6,185 nt of DNA from assembly GCA_018970625.1 (NCBI GenBank), contig JAGWVZ010000225.1:1-6185 (forward strand). Direction: 5' to 3'. The notes below the pieces were generated by a model. That model was not told the origin of the DNA. It was given only the letters and a program-made list of their open reading frames with translations, and ran no database searches. Made by a program: the position numbers and the translations under genes. Source of the DNA: Myxococcales bacterium. GTDB lineage: Bacteria; Myxococcota; Bradymonadia; REDH01. This document shows, piece by piece, positions 6,111 to 6,185 of this stretch. Each line of letters begins with the position of its first letter. Position 1 is the first letter of the stretch.

Positions 6111-6185
6111 TCATCGCTCCAGGTCGGCTCTCCAGAGCGGCGCACCCGACGGCGTCCACTCCCGCATGCGCTGCAGAAGGGTGCC
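6111..6185 (-). CDS. C-terminal fragment of an unidentified protein (cut by window edge)
   Basis: Reading inward from the right edge, 24 codons are open and end in TGA at 6113-6111. The tail includes LLQRMREWTPSGAP and ends in RADLER. This looks like a natural helical C-terminus ending in charged residues. The L..RM.EW..SG.PL pattern faintly recalls sulfatase C-termini, but 24 residues are too few to identify a family. It would be transcribed in the same direction as the rnd operon, about 100 bases upstream of it. Confidence 0.45.
   Translation of the reverse strand, partial: GTLLQRMREWTPSGAPLWRADLER

Overview
The window is GC-rich bacterial chromosomal DNA with closely packed genes on both strands. 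There are no CRISPR repeats, no insertion-sequence ends, no complete tRNA and no rRNA. The gene set points to a Gram-negative-type aerobe with an envelope oxidative-folding system: methionine salvage, a VKOR-DsbA fusion, Hsp33 and RNase D. Gemmatimonadota or a similar high-GC phylum is my best guess, but that is inference from style and not a demonstrated placement.

Layout, left to right. (1) Bases 1-909 hold two methionine-salvage genes facing each other: the 3' half of mtnB on + (methylthioribulose-1-phosphate dehydratase) and complete mtnD on - (acireductone dioxygenase), with 54 bases between their stops. (2) Bases 910-1031 are a non-coding leader upstream of mtnD. (3) Bases 1032-1835 encode, on -, an unrecognised 267-residue protein with a clear ribosome binding site. 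Its layout loosely recalls Rpn/PD-(D/E)XK nuclease-like proteins. (4) Bases 1836-2027 are a divergent intergenic region containing a perfect 12-base palindrome. (5) Bases 2028-3173 (+) encode a membrane VKOR domain fused to a periplasmic DsbA-like thioredoxin domain. (6) Bases 3201-6007 (-) form an apparent operon, read from right to left: an unrecognised 247-residue protein, RNase D (rnd) and Hsp33 (hslO), with gaps of 18 and 26 bases. (7) At the right edge (6111-6185, -) are the last 24 codons of another gene, followed by a GC-rich inverted repeat.

How the genes fit together. MtnB and MtnD are consecutive-pathway enzymes that recycle 5'-methylthioadenosine to methionine, here on opposite strands. 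The VKOR-DsbA fusion is probably a self-contained disulfide-forming machine that passes electrons from substrate thiols to membrane quinone. It converges on hslO. Hsp33 is normally a redox-switched chaperone, but this copy has lost two of its four zinc-binding cysteines. That is the most notable observation in the window. I see no convincing new multi-gene system; the two unrecognised proteins are the remaining unknowns.
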